From contig JAXDKS010000022.1 in assembly GCA_034666985.1 (NCBI GenBank), forward strand, positions 191,085 to 255,084: 64,000 bases of DNA, in the 5' to 3' direction. The DNA comes from DATARR01 sp034666985. Lineage in GTDB: Bacteria > Acidobacteriota > Thermoanaerobaculia > Multivoradales > UBA5704. Below are positions 9,388 through 19,757 of this stretch, piece by piece. A program made the position numbers and the translations under genes. The notes under the pieces are model-generated. The model ran no database searches. It had not been told where the DNA came from and worked only from the letters and a program-made list of their open reading frames with translations. How positions within the stretch are numbered: the first letter of the stretch is position 1; every line of letters starts with the position of its first letter.

Positions 9388-9948
9388 TCATTGTAGCTCA
9401 GCGCTCAGGGTCTGCCGGAGCTTGTTCATCCCCAGCAGGATCCGGGATTTGACGGTGCCGAGGGGGGCCGCGAGGCGGTCGGCGATCTGGGTGTGCGTGA
9501 GCCCCTCGAAGAAGGCGAGCTCGATGCAGCGTCGCTGGTCCGGGGACAGCGCCTCCAGGGCGCTGCTCACCTTGTGCTGCCGCTCCTGGACCTCGAGCCG
9601 CTCGGTGCCCAGTGGCGCCACGGCATCGTCCTGCTCCTCGCCCGCGATCTCTTCGCGGCGGCGGGACGCGTCGCGGCGGCGGAGGCGGTCGAGGGCTCGG
9701 GAGCGGGCTAGCATGAGGATCCATCCTCGGGGCGTCGAGCGCCCGGCATCGTAACGGTCGGCCTGCGTCCAGACCTGCAGGAAGACCTCCTGCAGGATCT
9801 CCTCCGCCTCCATCCGCCGGCTCAGGATACGGCTCAACAGGCCCAGCGTGACGGGTGAGTGGAGCTCGAACAGGCGCGTGAATGCCGCGCCGTCGCGTGC
9901 CGCCACACGGCTCATGAGCTGAAGATCCTCCGCGTCCCTCGCGTCCAT
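9388..9948 (-). CDS. ECF sigma-70 family factor (SigK-like)
   Basis: 186 residues with only regions 2 and 4 of sigma-70. Region 2 holds EAEEILQEVFLQVW, which contacts RNA polymerase and the -10 element. Region 4 holds LTHTQIADRLAAPLGTVKSR, the helix-turn-helix that reads the -35 element. Usual length for the group. Co-transcribed with the downstream RskA-type anti-sigma gene, so activity is probably controlled by release from the membrane protein. Target promoters are not identified; self-regulation is common in this family. Confidence 0.93.
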   Translation of the reverse strand: MDARDAEDLQLMSRVAARDGAAFTRLFELHSPVTLGLLSRILSRRMEAEEILQEVFLQVWTQADRYDAGRSTPRGWILMLARSRALDRLRRRDASRRREEIAGEEQDDAVAPLGTERLEVQERQHKVSSALEALSPDQRRCIELAFFEGLTHTQIADRLAAPLGTVKSRILLGMNKLRQTLSAELQ

Positions 9949-9995
9949 GAATCCTGGCTGACTCTCCCCTTACTACGAGACGATTACCGACGCAA

Positions 9996-10826
9996 TTACC
10001 GCCCCGCGACCTCGAAGGTCAGCGAGGCCCAGAAGCTCTCCCAATCGGCGCCGGACTCCCTGGGAGCGGGGATCATGTGCACGGCCTTCACCAGCCACGT
10101 GCCGGGCCGGTCGAGCTTCAGCGCGACCCGCCCCTGGGCGTCCGACCGGGCCGAGACCTTGGCCGCGGGCCGGTCCTTCGTGAACGCCACCACCAGCGCG
10201 CCCGGGAGCGGCCTGCCCTCGTACAGCAGGCGCGCCGGCAGCACCCCGCCGCCCTGAAGCATATATGGATTCGCCTCGGGCACGATCTCCAGGCGCAGCC
10301 CCAGCGGCCGGTTCCAGCCGGTGCCGCCGCTGGCAATCGTGGCGCCGCCCGCGGCCAGCAGCGCCTTGGCGCAACGGGAGAAGATCTCCTTCGCCGGAGC
10401 GCCGGTCTGGCCGCGCTGCGCCCGCAGCTCGCGGATCTTGTCCAGCCCCTCCTGTCCCAGGTAGTCGTTGAACTTCTGGGGATCGAGCTGGACCGGCTCG
10501 GGGTTGCTGGCGTAGACGACGGTGTACAGGCCCGGAGCCGGGATGGAGAGGAACCCCGCCGGCTCCGTGTTGGGCACGCCCGGCACGGCCGTCTCGCCGG
10601 CGGGCCCCACCAGCACGAACCGCTTCAGCAGGTTGGGATCCCGGGGCACCGGATCGCCCCGGAATTCCTGGCCCACCCGCAGCCGCACGGCCAGGCGCTG
10701 GGCCACGGCCGGGCGGAAGGCCGTGGGCTCGATCCAGAAGTCGTGAGCCCACAGTGCGGGGGTGGCGAGCAGGGCCGATACCAGGATGAGCACGGCGGCC
10801 CTGAGTCTGTGAAACGGATGCATCAT
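9996..10826 (-). CDS. Secreted DUF4198 protein
   Basis: 276 residues with an N-terminal signal peptide (about residues 1-27, cleavage after TPALWA). The mature protein begins AHDFWIEP, the hallmark of DUF4198. This family has Ig-like/carboxypeptidase-regulatory-like folds and is found near metal-uptake and periplasmic systems; no enzymatic function is established. A good ribosome binding site (GGAGAGAC) directly precedes ATG 10826. Downstream is the sigma/anti-sigma pair, upstream a DUF4331 gene. Confidence 0.8.
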   Translation of the reverse strand: MMHPFHRLRAAVLILVSALLATPALWAHDFWIEPTAFRPAVAQRLAVRLRVGQEFRGDPVPRDPNLLKRFVLVGPAGETAVPGVPNTEPAGFLSIPAPGLYTVVYASNPEPVQLDPQKFNDYLGQEGLDKIRELRAQRGQTGAPAKEIFSRCAKALLAAGGATIASGGTGWNRPLGLRLEIVPEANPYMLQGGGVLPARLLYEGRPLPGALVVAFTKDRPAAKVSARSDAQGRVALKLDRPGTWLVKAVHMIPAPRESGADWESFWASLTFEVAGR

Positions 10827-10875
10827 GTCTCTCCAGCCTTCAAAAATTATTCAAGAAAGAATCGTTTCAAGAATC

Positions 10876-10912
10876 GAGCCGGCGAGCGGCGCGAAGTGCC
10901 ACTCGCCGGCTT
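10876..10912 (-). terminator. Probable terminator of the DUF4331 gene
   Basis: An 11-bp stem (GAGCCGGCGAG at 10876-10886 pairing with 10902-10912, one wobble at the end) lies just after the DUF4331 stop codon. On the minus strand a modest T-rich stretch follows. Stem strong, T-tract weak. Confidence 0.55.
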
Positions 10913-10919
10913 TCTCGTG

Positions 10920-12437
10920 TCAGGGGGCAGGGATCGGATCGTCGTCGACCCCATTGGGCCCGTTGGGCGAGCCCGGCAGCGGCGTCCGCAGATAGGGGAA
11001 TGCGGTGTCGAACTGGCTGACGTCCTGGAGCGTTCCGTCCGTGAACGGCAGGTTGCCCGAGGGTGCGTCCGCCGGCGAGCAGAAGACGCCGGGGAAGGCG
11101 TGGCACAGCACGCCCATGGCCACCCGCAGCTCGATGTCGACCACGTCGTCTCCCGGGCGGCGGCCGTTGGGGAAGCCGGCGTTGTCGCCGCCCAGCACGC
11201 CGAGGTTGTTCTGGGAGGCGGCCGGCGTCGGCGCGGTGGAGGTGTTGAGGCGCAGCATCTCGTGCGGCTTGCCGTCCGAGAGGAGGTTCACGCCCGCGAT
11301 GCCGGTGGCGAAGGTCGCCACCAGGTCGGCGCGGGGGAACTTGGTCGGCGCCTTGACGCCGGCGGAGCCGAAGAGGATCTCCAGGATCGCCGGCAGGGTC
11401 GGGTTCGTCACGTAGGTGGCGAGGGCCGCGTCACCCTGGGGAGTGGAGGCGTTGAACAGGTTCTTGTCCTTGAGGCCGATCACCACCTCGTTGACCAGCG
11501 GCATGCCGAGGCGCGAGACCTGCACGAAGTCGCCCCGCTCGCTGGTGGGATTGGCGAAGGTCGGATTGTTCTTCAGCGCACGGTTGCGGGGCAGGAGGGC
11601 GGTCGTCCAGCCGCCGATGACCGGGTTGGTGCCTCGGATCAGGCAGGCCTTCGGGACCTCGAGGATGAAGGAGGTGACGTTCTTGTCCGCCAGGGCGTCG
11701 GGCTCGGCGTCGCGGGGTCCGAGGGGGTTCGAGATGTTCACCAGGTCGAAGAGCTCGCCGAGGTTGACGGCGAAGGAGTCCTTGCGCTGGCCGATGAAGA
11801 GGCGGCCGTTGCCGGTGCAGCCGGGAATGCTGACGTTGTAGATGAACTGGCGCGCGTAGGCGGCGTAGTCGGGGATCGACTTCTGGCCGATGTTGTCCAC
11901 CGGCTTGTCGAAGGTCGTGCCGTGGGTGCTGGCGTCCGAGACGAGCTGGAAACGGGTCCTCTCGTTCAGCTTCCCCTGGGCCATGCCCAGGTTGCAGCTC
12001 TCCCGCCGGTTGAGGGTGGCGTCCGGATGTCCCGGACCGCCGGAGATCGGCCCGACGTTGATCAGCGGCACCGAGACCTGCTTGCCGCCCACCGGCAGCT
12101 TGATGTCCGCCAGCGCCTGGCCGCAGCGGAACTGGAAGCTCACGTCCTCCACGCCGTCGCCGGTGTTGTCGATGAGGATGCGATACAGGGCCTGCGGGTC
12201 CAGGGCGAAGTAGTTGGGGCCGCCGTAGGCGTCCTGGAGCGGCAGGTAGTTGGCGACCAGGGTGACGTAGCCGGAACGCCCGGACTCATAGCTGGTGAAC
12301 ATGTAGAAATCGGTGCCGTCCACCTTCGGGGTCTCGGTGATGGCTGGCGCCTCCCGGTGGCTGGAAGCCTGTGCGCCCGGGACCAGGCCCAGCGCAGCCG
12401 TCAGAAACAATAGGGCAAAGACCACTCTCATCCTCAC
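10920..12437 (-). CDS. Secreted DUF4331 protein
   Basis: 505 residues from GTG 12437. That start is chosen because AGGAGG sits 7 nt upstream; the in-frame ATG six bases further in is 13 nt away. Signal peptide of about 26 residues ends before ASSHREAP, the conserved start of mature DUF4331 proteins, followed by DGTDFYMFTSYES. The family is extracytoplasmic and of unknown function, probably a beta-rich repeated fold. Upstream open frame on this strand to 13055 is only the shadow of rph. Divergent from rph with about 200 bp of shared upstream DNA. Confidence 0.85.
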   Translation of the reverse strand: MRMRVVFALLFLTAALGLVPGAQASSHREAPAITETPKVDGTDFYMFTSYESGRSGYVTLVANYLPLQDAYGGPNYFALDPQALYRILIDNTGDGVEDVSFQFRCGQALADIKLPVGGKQVSVPLINVGPISGGPGHPDATLNRRESCNLGMAQGKLNERTRFQLVSDASTHGTTFDKPVDNIGQKSIPDYAAYARQFIYNVSIPGCTGNGRLFIGQRKDSFAVNLGELFDLVNISNPLGPRDAEPDALADKNVTSFILEVPKACLIRGTNPVIGGWTTALLPRNRALKNNPTFANPTSERGDFVQVSRLGMPLVNEVVIGLKDKNLFNASTPQGDAALATYVTNPTLPAILEILFGSAGVKAPTKFPRADLVATFATGIAGVNLLSDGKPHEMLRLNTSTAPTPAASQNNLGVLGGDNAGFPNGRRPGDDVVDIELRVAMGVLCHAFPGVFCSPADAPSGNLPFTDGTLQDVSQFDTAFPYLRTPLPGSPNGPNGVDDDPIPAP

Positions 12438-12633
12438 GTGTACTCCTCCTTTTCCTCTCGTTTTCTCGGTTGGGCCGGCGCGACGTGCACGACATCGGGG
12501 AAACATCAGGAAGCAGATCCGCCTCGCGCCCCCACCCAACCCTGTCTGTTCAGGTGTACGCAGCGGCAGGGTGGGACGGATGAGCGGCACCTGAAAGTTC
12601 TTGCAGAAAGACCGGAAAGCCGGTGCGGATACA
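12438..12633. other. Intergenic region between DUF4331 gene and rph
   Basis: About 195 bp between divergent genes. It holds the strong ribosome binding site of the DUF4331 gene (AGGAGG around 12446) and must hold both promoters. I see no convincing -35/-10 pair and no hairpin. Confidence 0.4.
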
Positions 12634-12642
12634 ATGCGGGGC

Positions 12643-13467
<825 letters not shown>

Positions 13468-13492
13468 TCCGTCCCTGATCCCTGGAAGGAAA

Positions 13493-13702
13493 TCACCGGC
13501 GGATGAAGGGGAACCGGTCGCGGATACGCCGCGAGACGAACCTGCCCTTCGAGGGCGCCTTCAGGAGGGCCTGCCAGACCTTCGGCGGGACCTCCAGGTA
13601 GTCGTACACGGCGCCGCTCCGGAACTCCACCTCCAGCATCGACTTCCGCTCGTCGTAGCCCACCGAGGAAATCGCCGAGGAGTCGACGGATTGTCTGCGC
13701 AT
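13493..13702 (-). CDS. KTSC-domain small protein
   Basis: 69 residues from ATG 13702, preceded by GGAG six bases upstream. The open frame continues further upstream, but only this part looks conserved. The pattern SSAISSVGYDERKSMLEVEF followed by GAVYDYLEVP and a C-terminal RDRFPF matches the KTSC domain, a small fold linked to lysyl-tRNA-synthetase-like and RNA-associated proteins whose role is unknown. Converges on rph with 25 nt between stops. Confidence 0.75.
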   Translation of the reverse strand: MRRQSVDSSAISSVGYDERKSMLEVEFRSGAVYDYLEVPPKVWQALLKAPSKGRFVSRRIRDRFPFIRR

Positions 13703-13777
13703 GCCGGGCTCCGTTCTCCCGGGAAGGAACACGTTCCCGGTTGATGGAACCCGATGCAAACGGAGTACCCGCAAAAT

Positions 13778-13807
13778 GGAAAAGGCGGGCCGCAGCCCGC
13801 CTTTTCC
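13778..13807 (-). terminator. Terminator downstream of the penicillin-binding protein gene
   Basis: A perfect 13-bp stem (13778-13790 with 13795-13807) around a 4-nt loop CGCA, ending in AAAAGG/CCTTTT. It lies 35 nt past the stop of the minus-strand PBP gene. The stem supplies a T-run in either direction, so it may act on both strands. Confidence 0.75.
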
Positions 13808-13841
13808 GTCGCGCCCGCCCGCGATCTTGCCTGGAGGCGAC

Positions 13842-16319
13842 CTACCCCGGCGGCGGGACCGGCTCCGGCTCGTCCCGATCCTTGCCGCCGCCATCCTCTC
13901 CCTTGTCCTTCCCCAGGATTCTCTGCAGCTTCTTCTTCAGCCAGTCGGAGAAGCGCAGGCCGAATTCCTTCTGCTTCGCCTCATAGCGCGGCTCGTGCCT
14001 CCAGTTGCAGGCCTGGGTGGGCTTTTCGCCGGGCAGGAAGACGTCCTGGATCTGCGAGGGGCAGATGGGGCGGGCGAGCATGCCGCTGTCGCGGCAGACG
14101 GTAGCCTTCTCCAGGCCGGGGGGCTCGGGAAAGTCGGCTTGGCTCTTCACGCCGTGGAAGGCGGCCTTCATGTAGCGGCCCCAGATGGGCAGGGCCGCCC
14201 GCGAGCCGGAGAGGGTGGTGGCGCCGGGGTTGTCGCGGCCCACCCAGACGATGGTGACGCGGTCCGGACGGTAGCCGGCGAACCAGGAGTCGCGGGCCTC
14301 GTTGGTGGTCCCCGTCTTGCCGGCGAGGGGGCCGGGGACGCCGTAACGCAGGACGCCCCGGGCCGTGCCCCGCGCCACCACCCCCTCCAGGACGGAGGTG
14401 GTGATGAACGCCACCTGCGGCGAGAGGATCCGCTCGGCCTTCTTCGGCTGCCGGTCGGACACCGCCTTGCCGTCCGCGCTCAGGACGGTGGCGAGGCCGT
14501 GGAGGACGGGGCGGACGCCGCCGTTGGCCAGGGTCGAGTAGACCGTGGCCATCTCGCGCGGAGTCACCTCGGCGGCGCCGAGGGCGAGAGCGGGCAGCTC
14601 CACCATGTCGGAGTCGATCCCCATACGGCGAGCGGTGGCAGCCACCTTCCCCAGCCCCACCGCCATGGCGAGGCGGATCAGGGGGACGTTGCGGCTCTGC
14701 TCGACCGCCTTGCGGACGGTGACCTGGCCGAGGAACTGGCCGTCGGCGTTCTTGGGAGTCCAGATCCCGGCGCCGGTCTTCAGGGTGAGGGGCTCGTCCT
14801 TTAAGAGGCTGGACTGGGAGATCTTGCCGCTCTCCAGGGCCGCCACCAGGACGATCGGCTTGAAGGAGCTCCCCGCCTGGCGGTGGGCCTGGGCGACGCG
14901 GTCGAACTCGCTACGGGAGAAGTCCCGGCCGCCGACGTAGGCGAGGATGGCCCCGCTGTGGGGATCGACGGAGATCAGGGCAGTCTCCAGAGGGCCAATC
15001 CTGGGATCAATCCCCTTGCGGCGGGGGCCGTCGAGATCGGCGAGCACCTCGGCGGCGGCTTTCTGGGCCAGCTCCTGCTCTCGGAGGGAGAGGGTGGCGA
15101 AGAGGTTGTAGCCGCGGTTGCCCAGGCGCTTGAGGCCGAAGCGGTCGCGCGCCTCGGCGGCCATGGCGTCGGCGAAGTGGGGGGCCCGCCGGCCGCCGAG
15201 CCGCAGGGGCGCGGTCACGATGGGGGTGGCGAGGGCGCGCTCCAGGGCGGGCCCGTCGATCCACTTCAGATCGGCCATCCGGCGGAGCACGTCGTCGCGC
15301 CGTCGGCGGGCGCGCTTGGGATTGGTCACCGGGGAGTAGGCGGCCGGCGACTTGATCATCCCCGCCAGGGCCGCGGCCTCCGGCAGGGTGAGCTCGGTCG
15401 CGTCCTTGCCGAAGTAGGCGCGGGCCGCGGTGCCCACGCCGTAATACTGGATGCCGCCGGCGCCCCCCAGGTAGATGCCGTTCAGATAGCCCTGAAGGAT
15501 GCTGCGCTTGGAGTGCTGGGCCTCGACGGCGAGGGCGATGACGGCTTCGCGGATCTTGCGGAAGACGCTGCGCTCGGAGGAGAGGAAGACGTTCTTGACG
15601 AGCTGCTGGGTGAGGGTGCTGCCGCCCTGGGAGACTTGGCCCTTGCGCAGGTTGACCAGCAGGGCGCGGGCGATGCCGGTCGGGGAGACGCCCGGGTGCC
15701 AGTAGAAGGCGTCGTCCTCGGCGGCGAGCACGGCCTGGACGACGTGCTCGGGGAGGTCCTTCACCCGCACGGGCCACTTCTCCCGCGCCTCTTCGTCGTA
15801 ATAGGTGGCGAGGATGGGGGGCTCGAGGGCGACGGCGTTGGCTGGCTGGCCGTCGGCGCTCAGAGCGGCGACGTGGCCGTGCTCGAAGTGGACGAGCAGG
15901 AGCTGTCCCGCCACCGAGCCCTGGAGCGTCTGGTGGCGCCGCAGCTTCGCCACCAGGACGCCGTCGCCCAAGCGATAACGGCCGGCGGGGAGGATGTCCT
16001 CATCCCACTCGCGGTAGCCCAGGGTGTCGAGCTTGCGGGCGAGATCCTCGGGCTCGGCCTCCTCGCCGACCCGGATCTCCTCGGGCAGGGCATAGAGCCG
16101 CGACGGCGCGTTCTCGGGCCCGGCGCCGATGTCGCCGAAGGCCTTTAGATAGGGGAACAGCAGCCAGACGGTGACGACGAGAAGGAGGACCACGCCGGAG
16201 GCCAGGGCATAGAGGACCCGGCGCAGGCGGGGACGGGTGCGCAGCAGCCGGCGCCAGGCCGCCAGGCGTCGTCGGGATCGGCCCCGGGGCTCGGGGGGAG
16301 GCGTCGAGGGCTCGCTCAT
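13842..16319 (-). CDS. Bifunctional penicillin-binding protein (PBP1b-like)
   Basis: Class A PBP that polymerises and cross-links peptidoglycan. Order: charged cytoplasmic tail (1-33), membrane helix (~36-56), UB2H-like domain (~75-160), glycosyltransferase 51 domain with EDDAFYWHPG (catalytic Glu) and GGSTLTQQLVKN, then the transpeptidase with SSFKP (nucleophile Ser), SRN and KTGTT. The C-terminal ~80 residues are charged and proline-rich, with four Cys between GLEKATVCRD and QACNW. 825 residues is normal. The UB2H-like part suggests a PBP1b type with an outer-membrane lipoprotein partner, so a diderm. The KTSC gene follows beyond a terminator. Confidence 0.93.
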   Translation of the reverse strand: MSEPSTPPPEPRGRSRRRLAAWRRLLRTRPRLRRVLYALASGVVLLLVVTVWLLFPYLKAFGDIGAGPENAPSRLYALPEEIRVGEEAEPEDLARKLDTLGYREWDEDILPAGRYRLGDGVLVAKLRRHQTLQGSVAGQLLLVHFEHGHVAALSADGQPANAVALEPPILATYYDEEAREKWPVRVKDLPEHVVQAVLAAEDDAFYWHPGVSPTGIARALLVNLRKGQVSQGGSTLTQQLVKNVFLSSERSVFRKIREAVIALAVEAQHSKRSILQGYLNGIYLGGAGGIQYYGVGTAARAYFGKDATELTLPEAAALAGMIKSPAAYSPVTNPKRARRRRDDVLRRMADLKWIDGPALERALATPIVTAPLRLGGRRAPHFADAMAAEARDRFGLKRLGNRGYNLFATLSLREQELAQKAAAEVLADLDGPRRKGIDPRIGPLETALISVDPHSGAILAYVGGRDFSRSEFDRVAQAHRQAGSSFKPIVLVAALESGKISQSSLLKDEPLTLKTGAGIWTPKNADGQFLGQVTVRKAVEQSRNVPLIRLAMAVGLGKVAATARRMGIDSDMVELPALALGAAEVTPREMATVYSTLANGGVRPVLHGLATVLSADGKAVSDRQPKKAERILSPQVAFITTSVLEGVVARGTARGVLRYGVPGPLAGKTGTTNEARDSWFAGYRPDRVTIVWVGRDNPGATTLSGSRAALPIWGRYMKAAFHGVKSQADFPEPPGLEKATVCRDSGMLARPICPSQIQDVFLPGEKPTQACNWRHEPRYEAKQKEFGLRFSDWLKKKLQRILGKDKGEDGGGKDRDEPEPVPPPG

Positions 16320-16342
16320 GGTCGTCGGGCGGACCCCTGATG

Positions 16343-17581
16343 CTACCTCCCCGGAAAGCTCTCCAGCGCCGCCAGCACCGAGTCGATGTCGTAGGGCGTG
16401 TGGTCCGCCGAGATCTGGAAGCGGATCGACTCGTCGCCCCGCGGCACGACCGGGTACTTGAGACCGGTGGCGAGGATGCCATGCTGGCGCAGGTGGGCCA
16501 CCAGGGCGGTCGTCTTCGCCGTGTCGCGCACCATCAGCGGCGTCACCGGGTGCTCGCCGGGGATCGTCTCATACCCCAGGCGTAGCAGCCCCTGCTCGAA
16601 ACGGGCGGTCATCTCCCGGAGATGATCGAGGAGCTTGATGCCCTGCGGGCTGTCGAGGATGTCGAGGGCCGCCAGGGCCGCGGAGCACTCGCCGACCGTG
16701 ATGGGGTTCGAGTAGATGTAGGTCGCCGCCGTCTCGCGCAGGTAGTCGGTCAACACTTTGCTCCCCGTGACGTAGCCGCCGTTGACTCCCAGGGCCTTGC
16801 CGAGGGTGGCCACCAGCACGTCCACGGGCCGGGAGCCGGTGAATTCCTCCGTGCCCCGCCCGGTGCGGCCGATGGCGCCGACGCCGTGCGAGTCGTCGGC
16901 CAGCACCACCACGTTCTCCGGGAAGCCGGCGTCGTGGCGGCGGGCGATCTCCAGGATCTCCGGCAGCGGCGCGTGGTCGCCCCGCATGCTGAAGATGCCG
17001 TCCGTCACCACCACCACCCGGCGGCAGGTGCCGGCCGCAGCGGCGAGCTTAGTGTCCAGATCCCCGAGGTCGAGGTGCTTGTAGACCTGCTTGTCCTTGG
17101 GGCGGGAGAGGCGCATGGCGTTGATGATGCAGTTGTGGTTCAGCTCGTCGCTGATCACCACCGTCTCGGCCGTGGTCAGGGGGACGAGCACCCCCAGCAC
17201 GGCGGCATAGGCGGAGCTGAAGATCATCGCCGACTCGCGGCCGTGGAAGGCGGCGAGGCGGGCCTCGAGATCGACGTGCGCCTGGTAGGTGCCGCTGATG
17301 AAGCGCACGGCGCCGGGGCCGACACCGAAAGCGCGGGTGGCGGCCTCCTCGGCTTCGCCGAGCTCGGGGCGCAGCGACATCCCCAGATAGTTGTTGGAGT
17401 TCATCTTGAGGAAGGGCTGATTCCTGTCACCGGCGGGGCCCGCAAGGAGGTAGCGGGGGCCGCGCTCGCCCTCGGCGGGCAGGACGCGGGTGATCACCGA
17501 CTCGGCCCCCTTGAGGGTGCCCCGCTCGCGCAGGGCGTCGAGCTCGGTGGACAAGGTTTGGTGGAAGCGCTCAGCGGACAT
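16343..17581 (-). CDS. kbl: Glycine C-acetyltransferase (2-amino-3-ketobutyrate CoA ligase)
   Basis: PLP enzyme that splits 2-amino-3-ketobutyrate with CoA into glycine and acetyl-CoA. 412 residues from ATG 17581, which shares one base with the TGA of the upstream tdh gene. Fold-type I features: NSNNYLGMS, the DELNHNCIINAMRLS segment, VLADDSHGVGAIG and the PLP lysine in ATLGKALGVNGGY. Pairing with tdh fixes the substrate. On sequence alone a related 8-amino-7-oxononanoate synthase would also be conceivable. Confidence 0.92.
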   Translation of the reverse strand: MSAERFHQTLSTELDALRERGTLKGAESVITRVLPAEGERGPRYLLAGPAGDRNQPFLKMNSNNYLGMSLRPELGEAEEAATRAFGVGPGAVRFISGTYQAHVDLEARLAAFHGRESAMIFSSAYAAVLGVLVPLTTAETVVISDELNHNCIINAMRLSRPKDKQVYKHLDLGDLDTKLAAAAGTCRRVVVVTDGIFSMRGDHAPLPEILEIARRHDAGFPENVVVLADDSHGVGAIGRTGRGTEEFTGSRPVDVLVATLGKALGVNGGYVTGSKVLTDYLRETAATYIYSNPITVGECSAALAALDILDSPQGIKLLDHLREMTARFEQGLLRLGYETIPGEHPVTPLMVRDTAKTTALVAHLRQHGILATGLKYPVVPRGDESIRFQISADHTPYDIDSVLAALESFPGR

Positions 17582-18552
17582 CAATGGTTCTCCTCGGCGG
17601 AGAGCTTTCTCTCCAGATTTTCCAGCATGTCGCGGACCATGGCCGCGAGGTCGTAGGTCGGGTTCCATCCCCACTCCTGCCGCGCCGCGCCGTCGTCCAG
17701 CGAGTGAGGCCAGGAATCGGCGATCGCCTGCCGCACGGGATCGATCTTGTAATCCAGCTCGAAGCCCGGGATGTGTTTGCGGATCTCCGCCCCCAGCTCC
17801 TCGGGGGTGAAGTTCATCCCCGTGACGTTGAAGGCGTTGCGGTGGACGAGGCGGGCGGGGTCGGCTTCCATCACGTCGATGGCCGCCTTGATGGTGTCAG
17901 GCATGTACATCATGTCCAGGCGGGTATTGGCCTTCAGGAAGCAGGTGTAATGATGGTGGCGGATCGCCTCGTGGAAGATCTCCACCGCATAGTCCGTGGT
18001 GCCGCCGCCGGGCGGGGCGCCGTAGGAGATGATGCCGGGGAAGCGCACGCCGCGGGTGTCCACGCCGAAGCGGTGATGGTAGTAGTCGCAGAGCAGCTCG
18101 CCCGCCACCTTGGTGACGCCGTAGATGGTATTGGGGCGCTGGATCGTGTCCTGCGGCGTGTGGTCCTGCGGAGTGCCGGGCCCGAAGGCGCCGATCGAGC
18201 TGGGGACGAACACGGCGCAGTTGTTGATGCGGGCCACCTCCAGGACGCGGTAGAGGCTCCCCATGTTGACGTCCCACGCCACCTGCGGCCTGCTCTCGCC
18301 CACCGCCGAGAGCAGGGCGACCAAGTGGTAGATGGTGCCGATCTGGTTGCGCTGCACCACGTCCTGGACCTGCCGCTGGTTGGTGCAGTCGAGGAAGTCG
18401 AAGGGCCCGTCGGTGCGCAGCAGCTCCTCGCGGCTCATCATGCGGATGTCGGAAGCGACCACCTGATCGGCGCCATAGCGGGCGCGCAGGGCGGGGACCA
18501 GCTCGGAGCCGATCTGGCCGAGGGCTCCCGTGACGAGGATCTTCGTCTTCAT
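17581..18552 (-). CDS. tdh: L-threonine 3-dehydrogenase (NAD-epimerase-like type)
   Basis: Oxidises threonine to 2-amino-3-ketobutyrate with NAD+. 323 residues from ATG 18552, which has GGGAGG just upstream; the longer frame to 18588 is less likely. Extended-SDR features: GALGQIGSE (NAD-binding glycines) and the catalytic YGVTKVAGE (Tyr-x3-Lys). The sequence around SSIGAFGP and RFPGIISYGAPPGGG is typical of short-chain threonine dehydrogenases rather than the zinc-dependent type. Overlaps kbl by one base, giving a complete two-step threonine-to-glycine pathway. Confidence 0.92.
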   Translation of the reverse strand: MKTKILVTGALGQIGSELVPALRARYGADQVVASDIRMMSREELLRTDGPFDFLDCTNQRQVQDVVQRNQIGTIYHLVALLSAVGESRPQVAWDVNMGSLYRVLEVARINNCAVFVPSSIGAFGPGTPQDHTPQDTIQRPNTIYGVTKVAGELLCDYYHHRFGVDTRGVRFPGIISYGAPPGGGTTDYAVEIFHEAIRHHHYTCFLKANTRLDMMYMPDTIKAAIDVMEADPARLVHRNAFNVTGMNFTPEELGAEIRKHIPGFELDYKIDPVRQAIADSWPHSLDDGAARQEWGWNPTYDLAAMVRDMLENLERKLSAEENH

Positions 18553-18647
18553 GTTCCTCCCGAAGGTCGCGCGGGCGACGGGGGCCAATGTTATGCGGCG
18601 CCCGCCGGGGGAACAAGGGGAGATAGGATGATCCCCGGAGGTACCCC

Positions 18648-19712
18648 ATGGTCTGGATGATCTACGGCGCCAACGGCTACACGGGAGAGCTGGCGGCGCG
18701 CGAGGCGGTGCGGAAGGGCCACGCCCCCATCCTGGGCGGACGCAATGCCGAAGCCGTGGGGCGGCTGGCCGGGGAGTTGGGATTGCCGAGCCGCGTCTTC
18801 TCCCTGGACGATCCCCAGGGAACCGCCGCCGAGCTGTACGGCGTCCAGGCCGTCCTCCACTGCGCGGGCCCCTTCGTCCACACCAGTGCCCCCATGGTGG
18901 ACGCCTGCCTCTCGACCGGGGCGCACTACCTGGACATCACGGGCGAGATCGCCGTCTTCGAGAGTATCCTCGTCCGCGGAGAAGAGGCGAGGAAAGCGGG
19001 GGTGGCCCTGATCCCGGGCGTCGGCTTCGACGTCGTGCCCAGCGATTGTCTGGCCGCCCGCCTCGTCGCCGCCCTGCCGGACGCGACCGAGCTCACCCTG
19101 GCGTTCGACACCGCCGGAGGGAGCGTCAGCCGGGGGACACTCAAGACGATGATCGAAAGCCTCCCTGGGGCTGGAGCGGTCCGCCGCAACGGCGAGATCG
19201 TGCCCGTGCCGGTGGCCTTCGACGCAAGAGAGATCGACTTCGGGCCGGGAACGGGGAAGCGCTGGGCCATGACCATCCCCTGGGGAGACGTCTCAACGGC
19301 GTATCACTCCACGGGGATTCCGAACATCCGCGTCTACTCGGGGACGCCGCCCACCCAGATCCGGCGGATGAAGCGCCTGGCTCCCCTCCTCCCCCTGGCC
19401 GGCTGGGGACCCGTTAAGCGCCTCGCCCAGCGCTGGGTGGAGCGGAAAGTGACCGGCCCCTCCGAGCAGGTCCGGGAGACGGCCCGGATTCACCTCTGGG
19501 GAGAGGTCCGCAACGCCGCTGGCCGGACCGTCATCGCCACGCTGGAGACGCCCGAGGGGTACCGCTTCACGGCCGCCTCCGCCGTGGCGAGTGTCGAGCG
19601 AGTCCTCCAGGGCACGGTGCCCCCCGGCGCTTGGACCCCCTCCCGGGCCTTCGGGGCGGACTTCGTGGCTGGCCTGCCTGGGGTGGTGGTGGGCGAGCTG
19701 CGGATCGCCTGA
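18648..19712 (+). CDS. Saccharopine dehydrogenase-like / trans-acting enoyl reductase family oxidoreductase
   Basis: 354 residues with an N-terminal Rossmann fold (MIYGANGYTGELAAREAV, NAD(P)-binding Gly pattern) and HCAGPFVHTSAPMVDACL, which is typical of the saccharopine-dehydrogenase/TER superfamily. The C-terminal half has no recognisable substrate motif. Members act as lipid-related enoyl reductases or remain uncharacterised. Start ATG 18648 follows GGAGG at about nine bases. No operon partners: tdh is divergent upstream. Confidence 0.8.
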   Translation: MVWMIYGANGYTGELAAREAVRKGHAPILGGRNAEAVGRLAGELGLPSRVFSLDDPQGTAAELYGVQAVLHCAGPFVHTSAPMVDACLSTGAHYLDITGEIAVFESILVRGEEARKAGVALIPGVGFDVVPSDCLAARLVAALPDATELTLAFDTAGGSVSRGTLKTMIESLPGAGAVRRNGEIVPVPVAFDAREIDFGPGTGKRWAMTIPWGDVSTAYHSTGIPNIRVYSGTPPTQIRRMKRLAPLLPLAGWGPVKRLAQRWVERKVTGPSEQVRETARIHLWGEVRNAAGRTVIATLETPEGYRFTAASAVASVERVLQGTVPPGAWTPSRAFGADFVAGLPGVVVGELRIA

Positions 19713-19757
19713 CCTCAGATCACGTGCCGGGGTTTCAAGGAAAGAGCCCGCCCCCCG

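Noticed and set aside
16343..18552. Unusual biosynthetic pair
   Set aside because: The order and motifs are the ordinary tdh-kbl threonine degradation operon.
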